Shown piece after piece: positions 56,468-64,000 of a stretch of DNA of 64,000 bases. Source of the stretch: Actinomycetales bacterium (GTDB lineage: Bacteria > Actinomycetota > Actinomycetes > Actinomycetales > Dermatophilaceae); assembly GCA_016715285.1 (NCBI GenBank), contig JADKAO010000001.1, positions 496,001 to 560,000 on the forward strand, given 5' to 3'. The stretch's first letter is position 1, and each line of letters starts with the position of its first letter. The translations under genes were made by a program, and so were the position numbers. The notes under the pieces are model-generated. The model did no database searches, was not told the DNA's origin, and worked only from the letters and a program-made list of their open reading frames with translations.

Positions 56468-57205
56468 TCAGCCACGTCGCCTGGCTGCCCCGTGCCGTCC
56501 TCGAGCGCTTGGGCGGTCACTAGCTGTTGCTGGCAATGAGGTTGTTGACAGCGGCGCTTGAGGCCGGTCTGCGACGAACGCTCGCCGAAGAGTGTCGGTG
56601 TCTCCGCGATAGTCTGCTGCATCGAGCGCTTGGTCGACGGTGAGGGCACCGCCCACGAGCCCGACGACCGTATCGGCGTCGGCTACAAGGATGTCCTCCG
56701 GTTGATGGTCGTCACCGATGCCCACGCTCGGGCCGTCTTCGTCGATGCGGAGAACGATGCATAAGCTCTCAACCTCAAAGCCGACCTCTACGGGCGGTGA
56801 TGCCGTTCTCCCTCGGAGGATTGCGGGCAGAGCAAGAGTCAGCCACCGAGGCCGGAATGCGTCGTCGCCCCGCCCCGTGGCCAAGAGCGGGATACCCCAC
56901 CGGCCCAGGGCCTCCATAGGTTCCTTCAGTTCCGCGCCCCATCGCGTCAGTCCATACAGGACGCCCGCGTCTCCCAGCGCTCTTTCTACAACACCAGCTT
57001 CCTCCATCGCCCGCAGCCTTTGAGCTAGAAGGTTGCTCGCCACGCCCGGCAACGAAGCCTTCAGGTCGCTGTATCGCAGGGGCCCGGGAAGCAGTTCGCG
57101 CACGATCAGGAGGTTCCAGCGGTCGCCGACGATGTCGAGTGCGCGTGCCAGACCGCAGAACTGACCGTAGGATCGTCGCGACGAAGGATTGACACTTTCA
57201 ACCAT
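56468..57205 (-). CDS. HxlR-family transcriptional regulator
   Basis: 245 residues from the ATG at 57205 (VESVNPSSRRSYGQFCGLARALDIVGDRWNLLIVRELLPGPLRYSDL). The winged HTH of the HxlR family is at residues about 15-105, with the conserved N-terminal cysteine (CGLA) that is redox-sensitive in some relatives. A C-terminal region (about 130-215) resembles SCP2-type additions. It lacks a ribosome site and a TAAAAT -10 box ends 6 bp before the ATG, so leaderless translation is likely. It diverges from a DUF1761 gene and probably controls it. Confidence 0.88.
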   Translation of the reverse strand: MVESVNPSSRRSYGQFCGLARALDIVGDRWNLLIVRELLPGPLRYSDLKASLPGVASNLLAQRLRAMEEAGVVERALGDAGVLYGLTRWGAELKEPMEALGRWGIPLLATGRGDDAFRPRWLTLALPAILRGRTASPPVEVGFEVESLCIVLRIDEDGPSVGIGDDHQPEDILVADADTVVGLVGGALTVDQALDAADYRGDTDTLRRAFVADRPQAPLSTTSLPATASDRPSARGRHGAARRRG

Positions 57206-57240
57206 GCTTGATTTTATCAACTCATCATCGTTGTTGTCAG
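57189..57240. promoter_or_regulatory. Overlapping divergent promoters with two TTGA-N5-TCAA repeats (hxlR/DUF1761)
   Basis: TTGACA (57189-57194) and TTTTAT (57212-57217) with a 17-bp spacer form a plus-strand promoter toward the DUF1761 gene. On the minus strand CTGACA (57240-57235) and TAAAAT (57216-57211) with an 18-bp spacer lie upstream of hxlR. Two 13-bp dyads, TTGACACTTTCAA (57189-57201) and TTGATTTTATCAA (57208-57220), have centres 19 bp apart and cover both promoters. They suit cooperative binding by the HxlR dimer. Confidence 0.65.
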
Positions 57241-57277
57241 GGGCTGGCCATGCCCCGGCCGTCGAGGAGGTATGGGC

Positions 57278-57685
57278 ATGGAAATCGACTGGATTGGGGT
57301 GCTCCTCGCGTTTGTCGCGGGGATGGTCGTCGCGATGGCCTGGTACTCAAAGGGCGCCATCGCAGATGCCTGGGAGGCGCTCACAGGCATCACACCAGAG
57401 AAGAACCAGCCGGTCCGAACTCGGAACTTGATCCTGCTCGCCGTGTCCAACGCCGCGACCACTGTCGGGCTAGCGTTCGCCGTCGAGTTCACGGCGGTGG
57501 TGACCGGCAATGCCTCCCTGTGGATGGCGGTGATGGTCGGGTTCGTCGCCTGGCTAACGTTGTCCGCATCGACTCTTCTTCAACACAACTCATTCGAGCA
57601 GAAGCCTCTAAAGCTGACGACCATCAACACCGGATATCAGCTGGCTCTGTTCGTGGCGATCACGCTGGTCCTAGGACTCTTCTAG
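57278..57685 (+). CDS. DUF1761 family membrane protein
   Basis: 135 residues from the ATG at 57278, which has the gaggagg site at proper spacing (an ATG at 57272 is too close). Four membrane helices (about 5-25, 50-70, 80-98, 115-133). The pattern DWIGVLLAFVAGMVVAMAWYSKGAIADAWEAL fits the DUF1761 family. Function unknown. Divergent from the HxlR regulator with dual operators between, so probably controlled by it. Confidence 0.85.
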   Translation: MEIDWIGVLLAFVAGMVVAMAWYSKGAIADAWEALTGITPEKNQPVRTRNLILLAVSNAATTVGLAFAVEFTAVVTGNASLWMAVMVGFVAWLTLSASTLLQHNSFEQKPLKLTTINTGYQLALFVAITLVLGLF

Positions 57686-57710
57686 GCGAGTAGGCCGGCT
57701 TGCTGGCCGC

Positions 57711-58738
57711 TTAACCGCCGATGGCAGACATCGGACGGTCCGGTTGCTCAAAACCAGGCTCCCCAATGCCGTGACCGGCCTGCTTGCGCCACAACTCGCT
57801 ACTGATGATCGCCGCGAGCTCGTGATCGGTTGCGCCGTCACGCAGAGGCCCGCGCAGGTCAGACTCTGCCCGGGCAAAGAGGCAGTTGCGAACCTGGCCG
57901 TCCGCTGTGAGGCGCACCCGGTCACAGGCACCGCAGAAGGGGGCCGTGACACTTGCGACGACTCCAACAGTCGCCGGACCCCCATCGACGAGGAAGAGCT
58001 CCGCTGGGTCGCTCCCCCGCGCGTCTGCCGCGGGTGTGAGCGTGAACCGCTCTTCGAGCCGCGCGCGGATCTCGTCGCCCCGCACCATCTGCGTGCGGTC
58101 CCAGCCGTGCTGGGCATCAAGTGGCATCTGCTCGATGAACCGGAGCGCGTAGCCGCGCTCGACACACCACGCCAGCAGGTCGGCCACCTGATGGTCGTTG
58201 ACGCCGCGGATCGCCACCGCGTTGACCTTGACGGGAGTGAGCCCGGCGTCGGCAGCGGCAGCGAGCCCGCGCGCGACGTCGTCGAAGCGATCGCGTCGGG
58301 TCAGTTGCTCAAACGCCCCCGCGTCGACCGTATCCAGCGAAACATTGACCCTGGCGAGACCGGCCTCGGCGAGGGCATGGGCAATCCGCTCCAGGCCGAC
58401 ACCATTGGTGGTCATCGACACGCTGGGCCGCGGGCGAGCGCGGCTATTGCGCGCACGATCTCGACCAACCCGCGCCGCAACAACGGCTCACCTCCCGTGA
58501 GGCGCACTTCGGTGACGCCGAGGGCAACGAAGACCCCCACCACCCGGACCACCTCGTCGTCGGTGAGCAGCTCCGCGGACGGGAGCCACGGCATACCCTC
58601 TGCTGGCATGCAGTAGGTGCAGCGCAAGTTGCATTTGTCTGTGAGCGAGACGCGCAGGTCGGTCGCGACCCGGCCAAAACGGTCCCCGAGCGGCCCGACG
58701 CCCGGGGGGCGGACGGTCGGCTCGGGGAGGTCGGTCAC
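57711..58738 (-). CDS. moaA: GTP 3',8-cyclase MoaA, molybdenum cofactor, one apparent frameshift
   Basis: Radical-SAM enzyme of the first Moco step. It starts with GTG at 58738; TDKCNLRCTYCMP carries the SAM [4Fe-4S] cysteines, VRLTGGEPLLRRG follows. The C-terminal cluster cysteines lie in PFCGACDRVRLT...VRNCLFA, and the chain ends with the GG tail. The frame breaks at the GGG run 58432-58434 (CCC on the coding strand); one added base gives ALAPRPSVSMTTNG and restores the protein. No other Moco gene is nearby. Confidence 0.93.
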
Positions 58739-58770
58739 GGCGGTGACTCTACGACAGGTACGGTGAAGCG

Positions 58771-59580
58771 GTGCTCAAGGCAATCTTCACCAAGCGCATC
58801 CTCGGCGCCCTTGCCTTTGCGATCGTCTTTGGGCTGGCGTGCTTCTTCCTCGGCGAGTGGCAGCTGTCGCGCTATGAGGCCAAGGACGCGCGGGCCAGCG
58901 CCGTCGAGGCCAACTACGGTGCCGCCGCGGTGCCACTTGCGCAGGTGCTCCCGTCCGCGTCGGTCACCCTGCCTGAGAACAAGATCTGGTCCAAGGTCAC
59001 CGTGACCGGCCGGTATGCCGGTGAGCGCAGCTACATCGTGCGCGGCCGGACCCTGGGCGGCTCGGTGGGTATTGAGGTTTTGGTGCCGCTGGTCACCGAC
59101 TCGGGGACTCTCATGGTGGACCGCGGTTGGGTTCGGCTCAACGACGCGGCTGCCGCGATCCCCGACTATCCGGGCGCACCTAGCGGTGACATCACCGTCA
59201 CGGGTTGGCTCAAGCCCGGTGAGGATGACCGCGGACGCGACTTGCCCCGCGGGCAGCTTGCCAGTGTCGACCTGCAAACGGTGCAGGCCGAGCTGGGCGG
59301 CACTGTCTACCCGGCATACCTCGTGTTGGAGAGCGAGCGCACCCCCTCAGGTTCCACTCCCCCGCGCCCGACCCCACTTGAGCAGCCCTCGGTGGACCGC
59401 GGACCGCACTTCGCGTATGCGTTGCAGTGGTGGCTCACGGCGCTGCTCGGCCTAGCGTTCGTGATCTACCTCTACAGGTCGCGGCCGGGCGCGCTGCAGG
59501 AGCGCGCGGCGCGTGAGGAAGGCCAGCCCGAGCCGGCGCGGCCCAAGAAGGTCCGAATCTGGGACGAAGAGGACGGCTGA
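58771..59580 (+). CDS. SURF1-family cytochrome oxidase assembly protein
   Basis: 269 residues starting with GTG at 58771. Two membrane helices, one near the N-terminus (about 10-27) and one near the C-terminus (about 212-230), flank a soluble periplasmic part with VTVTGRYAGERSYIVRGRT and MVDRGWVRLNDA, the SURF1 signature. It inserts haem into aa3 oxidase, thus a functional link to the ctaD at 19.2-20.9 kb. Ends 12 bp before the convergent ABC transporter gene. Confidence 0.93.
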   Translation: MLKAIFTKRILGALAFAIVFGLACFFLGEWQLSRYEAKDARASAVEANYGAAAVPLAQVLPSASVTLPENKIWSKVTVTGRYAGERSYIVRGRTLGGSVGIEVLVPLVTDSGTLMVDRGWVRLNDAAAAIPDYPGAPSGDITVTGWLKPGEDDRGRDLPRGQLASVDLQTVQAELGGTVYPAYLVLESERTPSGSTPPRPTPLEQPSVDRGPHFAYALQWWLTALLGLAFVIYLYRSRPGALQERAAREEGQPEPARPKKVRIWDEEDG

Positions 59581-59592
59581 CGAGCTGTTGCG

Positions 59593-61467
59593 TCAGGCGG
59601 GGGTGCGCTCGTCGAAGTACTGGGTGCGGTACAGATCGGCGTAGAGTCCCCCGGCTTCCAGGAGCTCGGTATGCCGTCCGCGCTCGACGATCTGCCCGTC
59701 CTCGACCACGAGGATGAGATCGGCGCCGCGGACCGTCGACAACCGGTGGGCGATGACGAATGCCGTCCGCCCCTGTAGCGCCTCGTCGAGGGCACGTTGG
59801 ACTGCGACCTCGGACTCGCTGTCGAGGTGCGCGGTGGCCTCGTCGAGGATGAGCACCTGGGGCCCTTTGAGCAGCAGACGGGCGATGGCGAGGCGTTGCT
59901 TCTCGCCGCCGGAGAGCCGGTGGCCGCGATCACCGACGACCGTGTCGAGGCCCGAAGGCAAGGACTCGATGAGCGACAAGACTTGCGCCGACGCCAGGGC
60001 CGCAAACATATCTGCTTCTGTCGCAGCGGGATTGGCGTAGGCGAGATTGCCGCGGATGGTGTCGTGGAATAGATGCGCCTCTTGGGTCACCATCCCGACG
60101 GTTTCGTGCAGCGAGGTCAGGCTGGCCTCTCGGAGGTCAACTCCCCCGATCCGGATGGCACCTGCGGTTGGGTCATAGAGGCGAGCTAGCAGTGACGTGA
60201 TCGTCGTCTTGCCAGCGCCGCTCGGTCCCACAAGCGCGATGAGCTGACCCGGTTCGGCACGGAAGCTCACGCCGGCGAGAACTGGGCCGCCCCCAGCCCG
60301 GTCGCCCGTGGCATCCGCCTCAAGCGACCGCAACGACACCTCGTCGGCGGACGGATAGGAGAACTCAACGCGGTCGAACTCCACCCCCACCTGCCCCATT
60401 GGCAGAGTTACAGGGTTCGCGGACTCCGCCACCAGCGGCTTGAGGTCGAGCACTTCAAAGACCCGCTCAAAGGACACGAGGGCGGTCATGATGTCGACCC
60501 GCACGCCCGAGAGCGCAGTGAGCGGTCCATAGAGCCGGCCAAGCAGAGCAGCCAATGCCAATAGGGACCCCACGGTCAGCGTGTCGTTGACCGCCATCAC
60601 GCCACCAAAGCCATAGACCATCGCCGTTGCCAGAGCGGCCACGAGCGACAAAGCCACGACAAAGATGGTGCGGTTCATCGCGATTCGCACCCCGGTGTCG
60701 CGCACGACAGCTGCGCGGGCGGCATACTCGCGCTCTTCGCGCGCAGGCGTGCCGAAGAGCTTGACCAGGAGCGCGCCGGCGACGTTGAAGCGTTCGGTCA
60801 TCCGAGATCCAAGGTCGGCGTTCGCGTTCATTTGCTGACTCATCAGCGCGGAGAGGCGCTTGCCCATGAGCTTGGCCGGCACCAGGAAGAACGGGACGAG
60901 CAGGAGAGCGCCAATCGTGAGTTGCCACGACAGTGTTGCCATCGCGGCAACGATGAGCACGAGCGAGACGACATTGCTCACGAGCGACGACAACACCGAC
61001 GTGAACGCCTGTTGCGCCCCAATGACATCCGAGTTCAGGCGGCTCACGAGAGAGCCGGTCTGCGCCCGGGTGAAGAAGGCGATGGGCTGACGCAAAACGT
61101 GGCCAAAGACCGCCGTGCGCAGGTCATAGATGAGACTCTCGCCGATGCGCGCCGAAAACCACCGTTGCGCAATATCGAGCACGGCCCCCGCGACCGACAA
61201 GACCGCCACGATGACCGCGAGCCGGATCACCACGGCCGAGTCCTTGGGGATCACGCCTTGGTCGACGATGTTCTTAAGCAGCAGCGGCACTGCGACAACG
61301 ACCGTCGAGTCGATGACGACCAACGTCAAGAAGGCCGCAATGAGGCGCGTGTAGGGCCGCGCATAGGCAAGGACTCGACGCGTCGTGTCCCCGCGGAGTT
61401 GTACGTCGACGACCGACCCGTCCCGCACCATGGACCGCAGGACGCCGTGTCCGCCCATCTGGCTCAC
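59593..61467 (-). CDS. ABC exporter, fused transmembrane and ATPase domains
   Basis: 624 residues, ABCB-type half exporter. Six membrane helices span about 50-330 (VLAYARPYTRLIAAFLTLVV begins them). The ATPase domain (about 385-610) has Walker A GPSGAGKTT, Q-loop, signature LSGGEKQRLAIARLL and Walker B VLILDEATAHLDSES. The start is GTG 61467; ATG 61458 is an alternative. Such proteins dimerise and export lipids, drugs or peptides. It follows the enoyl-CoA hydratase by 7 bp on the same strand. Confidence 0.93.
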   Translation of the reverse strand: MSQMGGHGVLRSMVRDGSVVDVQLRGDTTRRVLAYARPYTRLIAAFLTLVVIDSTVVVAVPLLLKNIVDQGVIPKDSAVVIRLAVIVAVLSVAGAVLDIAQRWFSARIGESLIYDLRTAVFGHVLRQPIAFFTRAQTGSLVSRLNSDVIGAQQAFTSVLSSLVSNVVSLVLIVAAMATLSWQLTIGALLLVPFFLVPAKLMGKRLSALMSQQMNANADLGSRMTERFNVAGALLVKLFGTPAREEREYAARAAVVRDTGVRIAMNRTIFVVALSLVAALATAMVYGFGGVMAVNDTLTVGSLLALAALLGRLYGPLTALSGVRVDIMTALVSFERVFEVLDLKPLVAESANPVTLPMGQVGVEFDRVEFSYPSADEVSLRSLEADATGDRAGGGPVLAGVSFRAEPGQLIALVGPSGAGKTTITSLLARLYDPTAGAIRIGGVDLREASLTSLHETVGMVTQEAHLFHDTIRGNLAYANPAATEADMFAALASAQVLSLIESLPSGLDTVVGDRGHRLSGGEKQRLAIARLLLKGPQVLILDEATAHLDSESEVAVQRALDEALQGRTAFVIAHRLSTVRGADLILVVEDGQIVERGRHTELLEAGGLYADLYRTQYFDERTPA

Positions 61468-61474
61468 GAGTCGC

Positions 61475-62281
61475 TCACGAGGTGCTGGCTCCGGGGCCAC
61501 TGAGGCCGGCCATGCGGGCGAGATCGTGGAGCAGCTGACCTTGGGCAGTGCGTTCGTGAACAAGTTGCTCGTCCGGTGTCGCGGTGAGCGCTTGCCGCAT
61601 CAGGGGCTTGAGCGCACGGAGGGGAGCGCTCGGGACGGCGAGCAGTGCAGACACGAGATCACCTGTGGCGGAATCGAGTTCGTCAGCCGGGACCGCCATG
61701 GAGGCGATGCCGAGCGATACCGCTTCGGCGGCGCCGACGGTCCGACCCGTCGCGCAGATCTCCAGGGCGCGGCCATACCCCACGGTGTGCACCAGCGTGG
61801 CGGTGCCCCCCAGGTCTGGCACGAGCCCGAGCGCGATCTCCTTCATCGCGAACTTCACGTCGTCGGCGACGACCCGGATGTCCGCGGCCAGGGCCAGCTG
61901 GAAGCCGGCACCAATCGCGTGGCCCTGCACGGCGGCCACCACCACCGCGGGGACCTCCCGCCACAGCGAGAACCCTTCCTGGAAGGGCCCAATCATCGCG
62001 GTCATGTCGGCTGCACTTGACGCTGCAGCCGCGAGCATGTCGGGCTCACCCGGCATACCCCCGGGTGCAAGGAGCGAGCGGTTCAATCCGGCCGAGAAAG
62101 AGCGTCCTTCGGCGCGGATCACGACAACCCGCACGTCGGCTGGGACTGCGCGCGCGGTGTCGGCCAGCGCGGCCCACAGGGACGGGGTCTGGGCGTTGAG
62201 CTGGGCCGGGTTGCAGAGCGTCAGGGTCAGCACGGGGCCCGCGAGGTCACAGCGCAGCCCGGGATGGTTCGGGAAAGTCAC
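61475..62281 (-). CDS. Enoyl-CoA hydratase/isomerase family protein
   Basis: 268 residues from a GTG at 62281 (VTFPNHPGLRCDLAGPVLTLTL). The crotonase fold shows RSFSAGLNRSLL (oxyanion hole), GHAIGAGFQLALAADIRV (about 115-132) and KFAMKEIALGLVPDLGGTATL, in which a PDLGGT segment replaces the classical PGAGGT. A glutamate in the KEI position is kept; which of hydration or isomerisation it performs is unclear. Cotranscribed with the ABC exporter (7-bp gap). Confidence 0.9.
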   Translation of the reverse strand: MTFPNHPGLRCDLAGPVLTLTLCNPAQLNAQTPSLWAALADTARAVPADVRVVVIRAEGRSFSAGLNRSLLAPGGMPGEPDMLAAAASSAADMTAMIGPFQEGFSLWREVPAVVVAAVQGHAIGAGFQLALAADIRVVADDVKFAMKEIALGLVPDLGGTATLVHTVGYGRALEICATGRTVGAAEAVSLGIASMAVPADELDSATGDLVSALLAVPSAPLRALKPLMRQALTATPDEQLVHERTAQGQLLHDLARMAGLSGPGASTS

Positions 62282-62387
62282 TTCAGCAGCGTAACCGCGC
62301 GCACCCGGGTCCAGTGACGCTGCGGGTGGGCACGTGATGGGGCCAAGGGCAAGGCATCGGCGGGGTATGCCGGGTGCCTCCGCGGCG

Positions 62388-63689
62388 CTACTCCTGCGTC
62401 GCCCAGAGGTGCACTTCGCCCGAGGGGGACCGCAGCACGGCATACAGCGTCTGTCCTGTGACTGCCATCGCGATCACCGCGCCTGGGGGTGTCTCGCGCC
62501 GTTCCCAGCCGCCCGGCCCATCCACGAGCAGGATGCTTTCCCTACGTGGGTTCGGTGTGCCGCCAGCTGCCGACGTCGGCGTCGGCACCGCCACGGTCCA
62601 CCTCCCCCGCCACACGCGCGGCGCGGGCCAAGTCCCTGCGTCGCTCACCGCGACCGCCGGCACTCCCTCACCCACCGCGCTCTCGACATCCGCCAGCGAC
62701 TGCCCTTCCGCGGTCAGCACTTGCCACGCAGCCAGCCGTCCGTCAACCCGCCCCACCATGAGGCACCCGATCTCGCGACAGCCGACCCCCAGAGTCGCTC
62801 CGGAGCCTGTCGCTATCAGCGGGAGTTCCCGCCAGCCCGAGTTGCCGTCGCGCGACACCCACGCGGCCGGCCGCTCGCGCGCCCCTTCGCCGAGCTCCAC
62901 TACCGACCCGACAACGAGCGCACTCGCGCCCTGGGCCGTCCCCGCCTGCGGCCCCACGAGGGCGGTCTTGGTGCTCGCCAGCACGGTGCCAGAGGGGTCT
63001 TGCCGCACCCAGGTCGCCCCCACGGGAAGCCAGACGTCCGCGTCGAGTCCCGATTGCCGACTCTCCCAAGTGCCCAGCAGCATCGGCTCGGTCGAGGTCG
63101 GGATGACCCCGAGCTGATCGCCCGCGCCCCATCCGCCAAACGTCGAAAACACCTGTTCCTGCTCGCGCAAGCCCGTGGCGTCGCCGCGCCAGACGCTCCA
63201 CCGTACGTTCGAATGCGCTCCGCCACGGGCGCCGCCGACGCCCACGAGTCCACCATCACTGGTCCCCTCGATGGACAGCCACGTCGCCTGACTCCCGTAG
63301 CCACTCGCCGGAGTCACCGTCAGCACCTTCGCCTGCGCGCTGGGCAAACCCAACTGCACCAAGCCCGGCCGCCCAGGTGCCTCCCCCACCACAGTGCCCA
63401 CCAAAACCCGGCCGCCGTATGCCGTGAGCGTCACCGGTACGTGCCCGGCTGGTAGGGCAATCTGACTCCACGCCAGCGGTTTTAACGGCCCTAGGGTGGG
63501 CGAGGTTCCGATGGTCATCGTCGGCACGGCCGGGACGGTCGGCACGGTCGGCCCGCTCGATCCACCGGGCGCGCCTGAGTCGGTCGGCCCACTCTCGCCC
63601 GACGTGCAGGCGGCCATGCTCACCGCGCACAGCACGGCAGCGGCGAAACTCACGCTCCGCGTCGCAGGAGCCCAGCTCGGACCCGTCAT
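62388..63689 (-). CDS. Predicted lipoprotein, unknown function
   Basis: 433 residues from the ATG at 63689. A signal with lipobox-like VSMAAC (Cys about 28) is followed by a Gly/Ser/Pro/Thr-rich linker and a large domain of beta-strand-rich sequence with repeated Trp-Gly features (ATWLSIEGTSDGGLVGVGG, RWSVWRGDATGL, PRVWRGRWTVA), recalling beta-propeller or exo-sialidase-like repeats. I do not recognise a named family. It is probably a surface-anchored protein. Confidence 0.78.
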   Translation of the reverse strand: MTGPSWAPATRSVSFAAAVLCAVSMAACTSGESGPTDSGAPGGSSGPTVPTVPAVPTMTIGTSPTLGPLKPLAWSQIALPAGHVPVTLTAYGGRVLVGTVVGEAPGRPGLVQLGLPSAQAKVLTVTPASGYGSQATWLSIEGTSDGGLVGVGGARGGAHSNVRWSVWRGDATGLREQEQVFSTFGGWGAGDQLGVIPTSTEPMLLGTWESRQSGLDADVWLPVGATWVRQDPSGTVLASTKTALVGPQAGTAQGASALVVGSVVELGEGARERPAAWVSRDGNSGWRELPLIATGSGATLGVGCREIGCLMVGRVDGRLAAWQVLTAEGQSLADVESAVGEGVPAVAVSDAGTWPAPRVWRGRWTVAVPTPTSAAGGTPNPRRESILLVDGPGGWERRETPPGAVIAMAVTGQTLYAVLRSPSGEVHLWATQE

Positions 63690-63697
63690 CCAGTCAG

Positions 63698-63748
63698 TAT
63701 GCCGAGAGCGCAAGCCCAGGGAGCGGCATACCGGCGTGGAACGGCATA
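63698..63748. repeat. Three dispersed-decamer copies within 51 bp upstream of trpB2
   Basis: TATGCCG near 63698, CGGCATA near 63725 and 63742 sit in the intergenic region between the lipoprotein gene and trpB2. This is the densest cluster in the window. The first is in the opposite orientation to the other two. Confidence 0.85.
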
Positions 63749-63854
63749 CCCCTTGCCGTGTCCTGGACCCCACTTTGAGTCCTGCTCGGCGACACGGGAG
63801 GATGGGGCGAGCACCTCAAGCAACCCAAGCAGGCCCCCGAGTGAAGGAGCACTG

Positions 63855-64000
63855 GTGAGCACGGTCAAGCGGCACAAGATCCACCTCAGCGAAAACGAGA
63901 TGCCGACCCGCTGGTACAACATCCTCCACGACCTGCCCACACCGCCCCCGCCCTATCTGCACCCTGGCACGGGGCAGCCCGTGGGGCCGGACGATCTGTC
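63855..64000 (+). CDS. TrpB2-type tryptophan synthase beta-like PLP enzyme, 5' end only
   Basis: The GTG at 63855 has gaaggag upstream. The first 48 residues are KRHKIHLSENEMPTRWYNIL then HDLPTPPPPYLHPGTGQ, matching TrpB2 (COG1350), which begins with a DESEIPTRWYN-type segment not found in ordinary TrpB. TrpB2 makes tryptophan from indole and serine. The rest lies beyond the window edge. Confidence 0.88.
   Translation, partial: MSTVKRHKIHLSENEMPTRWYNILHDLPTPPPPYLHPGTGQPVGPDDL

Overview
The window is about two-thirds G+C by eye, gene-dense, and carries marker genes of Actinomycetota: the Pup-proteasome system (pup, prcBA, dop, pafA, mpa, pafBC), mycothiol ligase mshC, F420-type luciferase-like oxidoreductases, DUF3054/DUF3090/DUF3099 proteins, actinobacterial glgA/glgC and a tatAC-pafBC operon. 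The order helY, tatC, tatA, pafC, pafB, pafA, prcA, prcB, pup, dop, mpa, trmI, recB-like, metH, PAC2, mshC, DUF3090, phosphatase, uppP matches, from memory, the Mycobacterium tuberculosis segment Rv2092c to Rv2136c. The gene set fits a high-GC Micrococcales, perhaps near Intrasporangiaceae/Dermatophilaceae; that placement is a guess.

Layout. 1-9.8 kb (minus strand): helicase helY, lipid kinase, Tat translocase, PafC/PafB, two FKBP isomerases, Pup ligase PafA. 9.8-12.4 kb (plus): two overlapping alanine-rich coiled-coil genes, the second DivIVA-like. 12.4-15.9 kb (minus): prcA, prcB, pup, dop, translationally coupled. 15.9-20.9 kb (mostly plus): esterase, PRPP synthase, DUF3054, a divergent HTH regulator and cytochrome oxidase ctaD. 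20.8-25.4 kb (minus): mpa, trmI, SSB-like gene, site-2-protease-like gene. 25.5-31.9 kb (mostly plus): metH, RecB nuclease, HAD, PAC2. 31.9-41.2 kb: mshC, SCO1664-like, DUF3090, histidine phosphatase, corA, uppP, F420 enzyme, an aldo/keto-reductase-like protein, an acidic-tail protein, an M20 peptidase. Then tRNA-Leu(GAG), a secreted deacetylase, arginase, rRNA methyltransferase, TauE, two SPFH proteins with NfeD, an ABC ATPase, glycogen genes, serB, a fabG-fabI pair, an HxlR/DUF1761 divergent pair, moaA, SURF1, an ABC exporter, enoyl-CoA hydratase, a lipoprotein and the start of trpB2.

The most striking signal is not a gene. The decamer GGTATGCCGT (reverse complement ACGGCATACC) is scattered over the whole window on both strands, inside and between genes. 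I count about 30 exact decamers (roughly 0.1-0.2 expected from base composition) and about 90 copies of the core TATGCCG (about 7-8 expected). The density, about one core per 700 bp, resembles DNA-uptake sequences of Neisseria and Pasteurellaceae, but I know of no such description for this group.

Five reading-frame breaks (helY, metH twice, trmH, moaA) are each repaired by adding one base, mostly at a C or G run, so the genes are probably intact and the sequence has indel errors.
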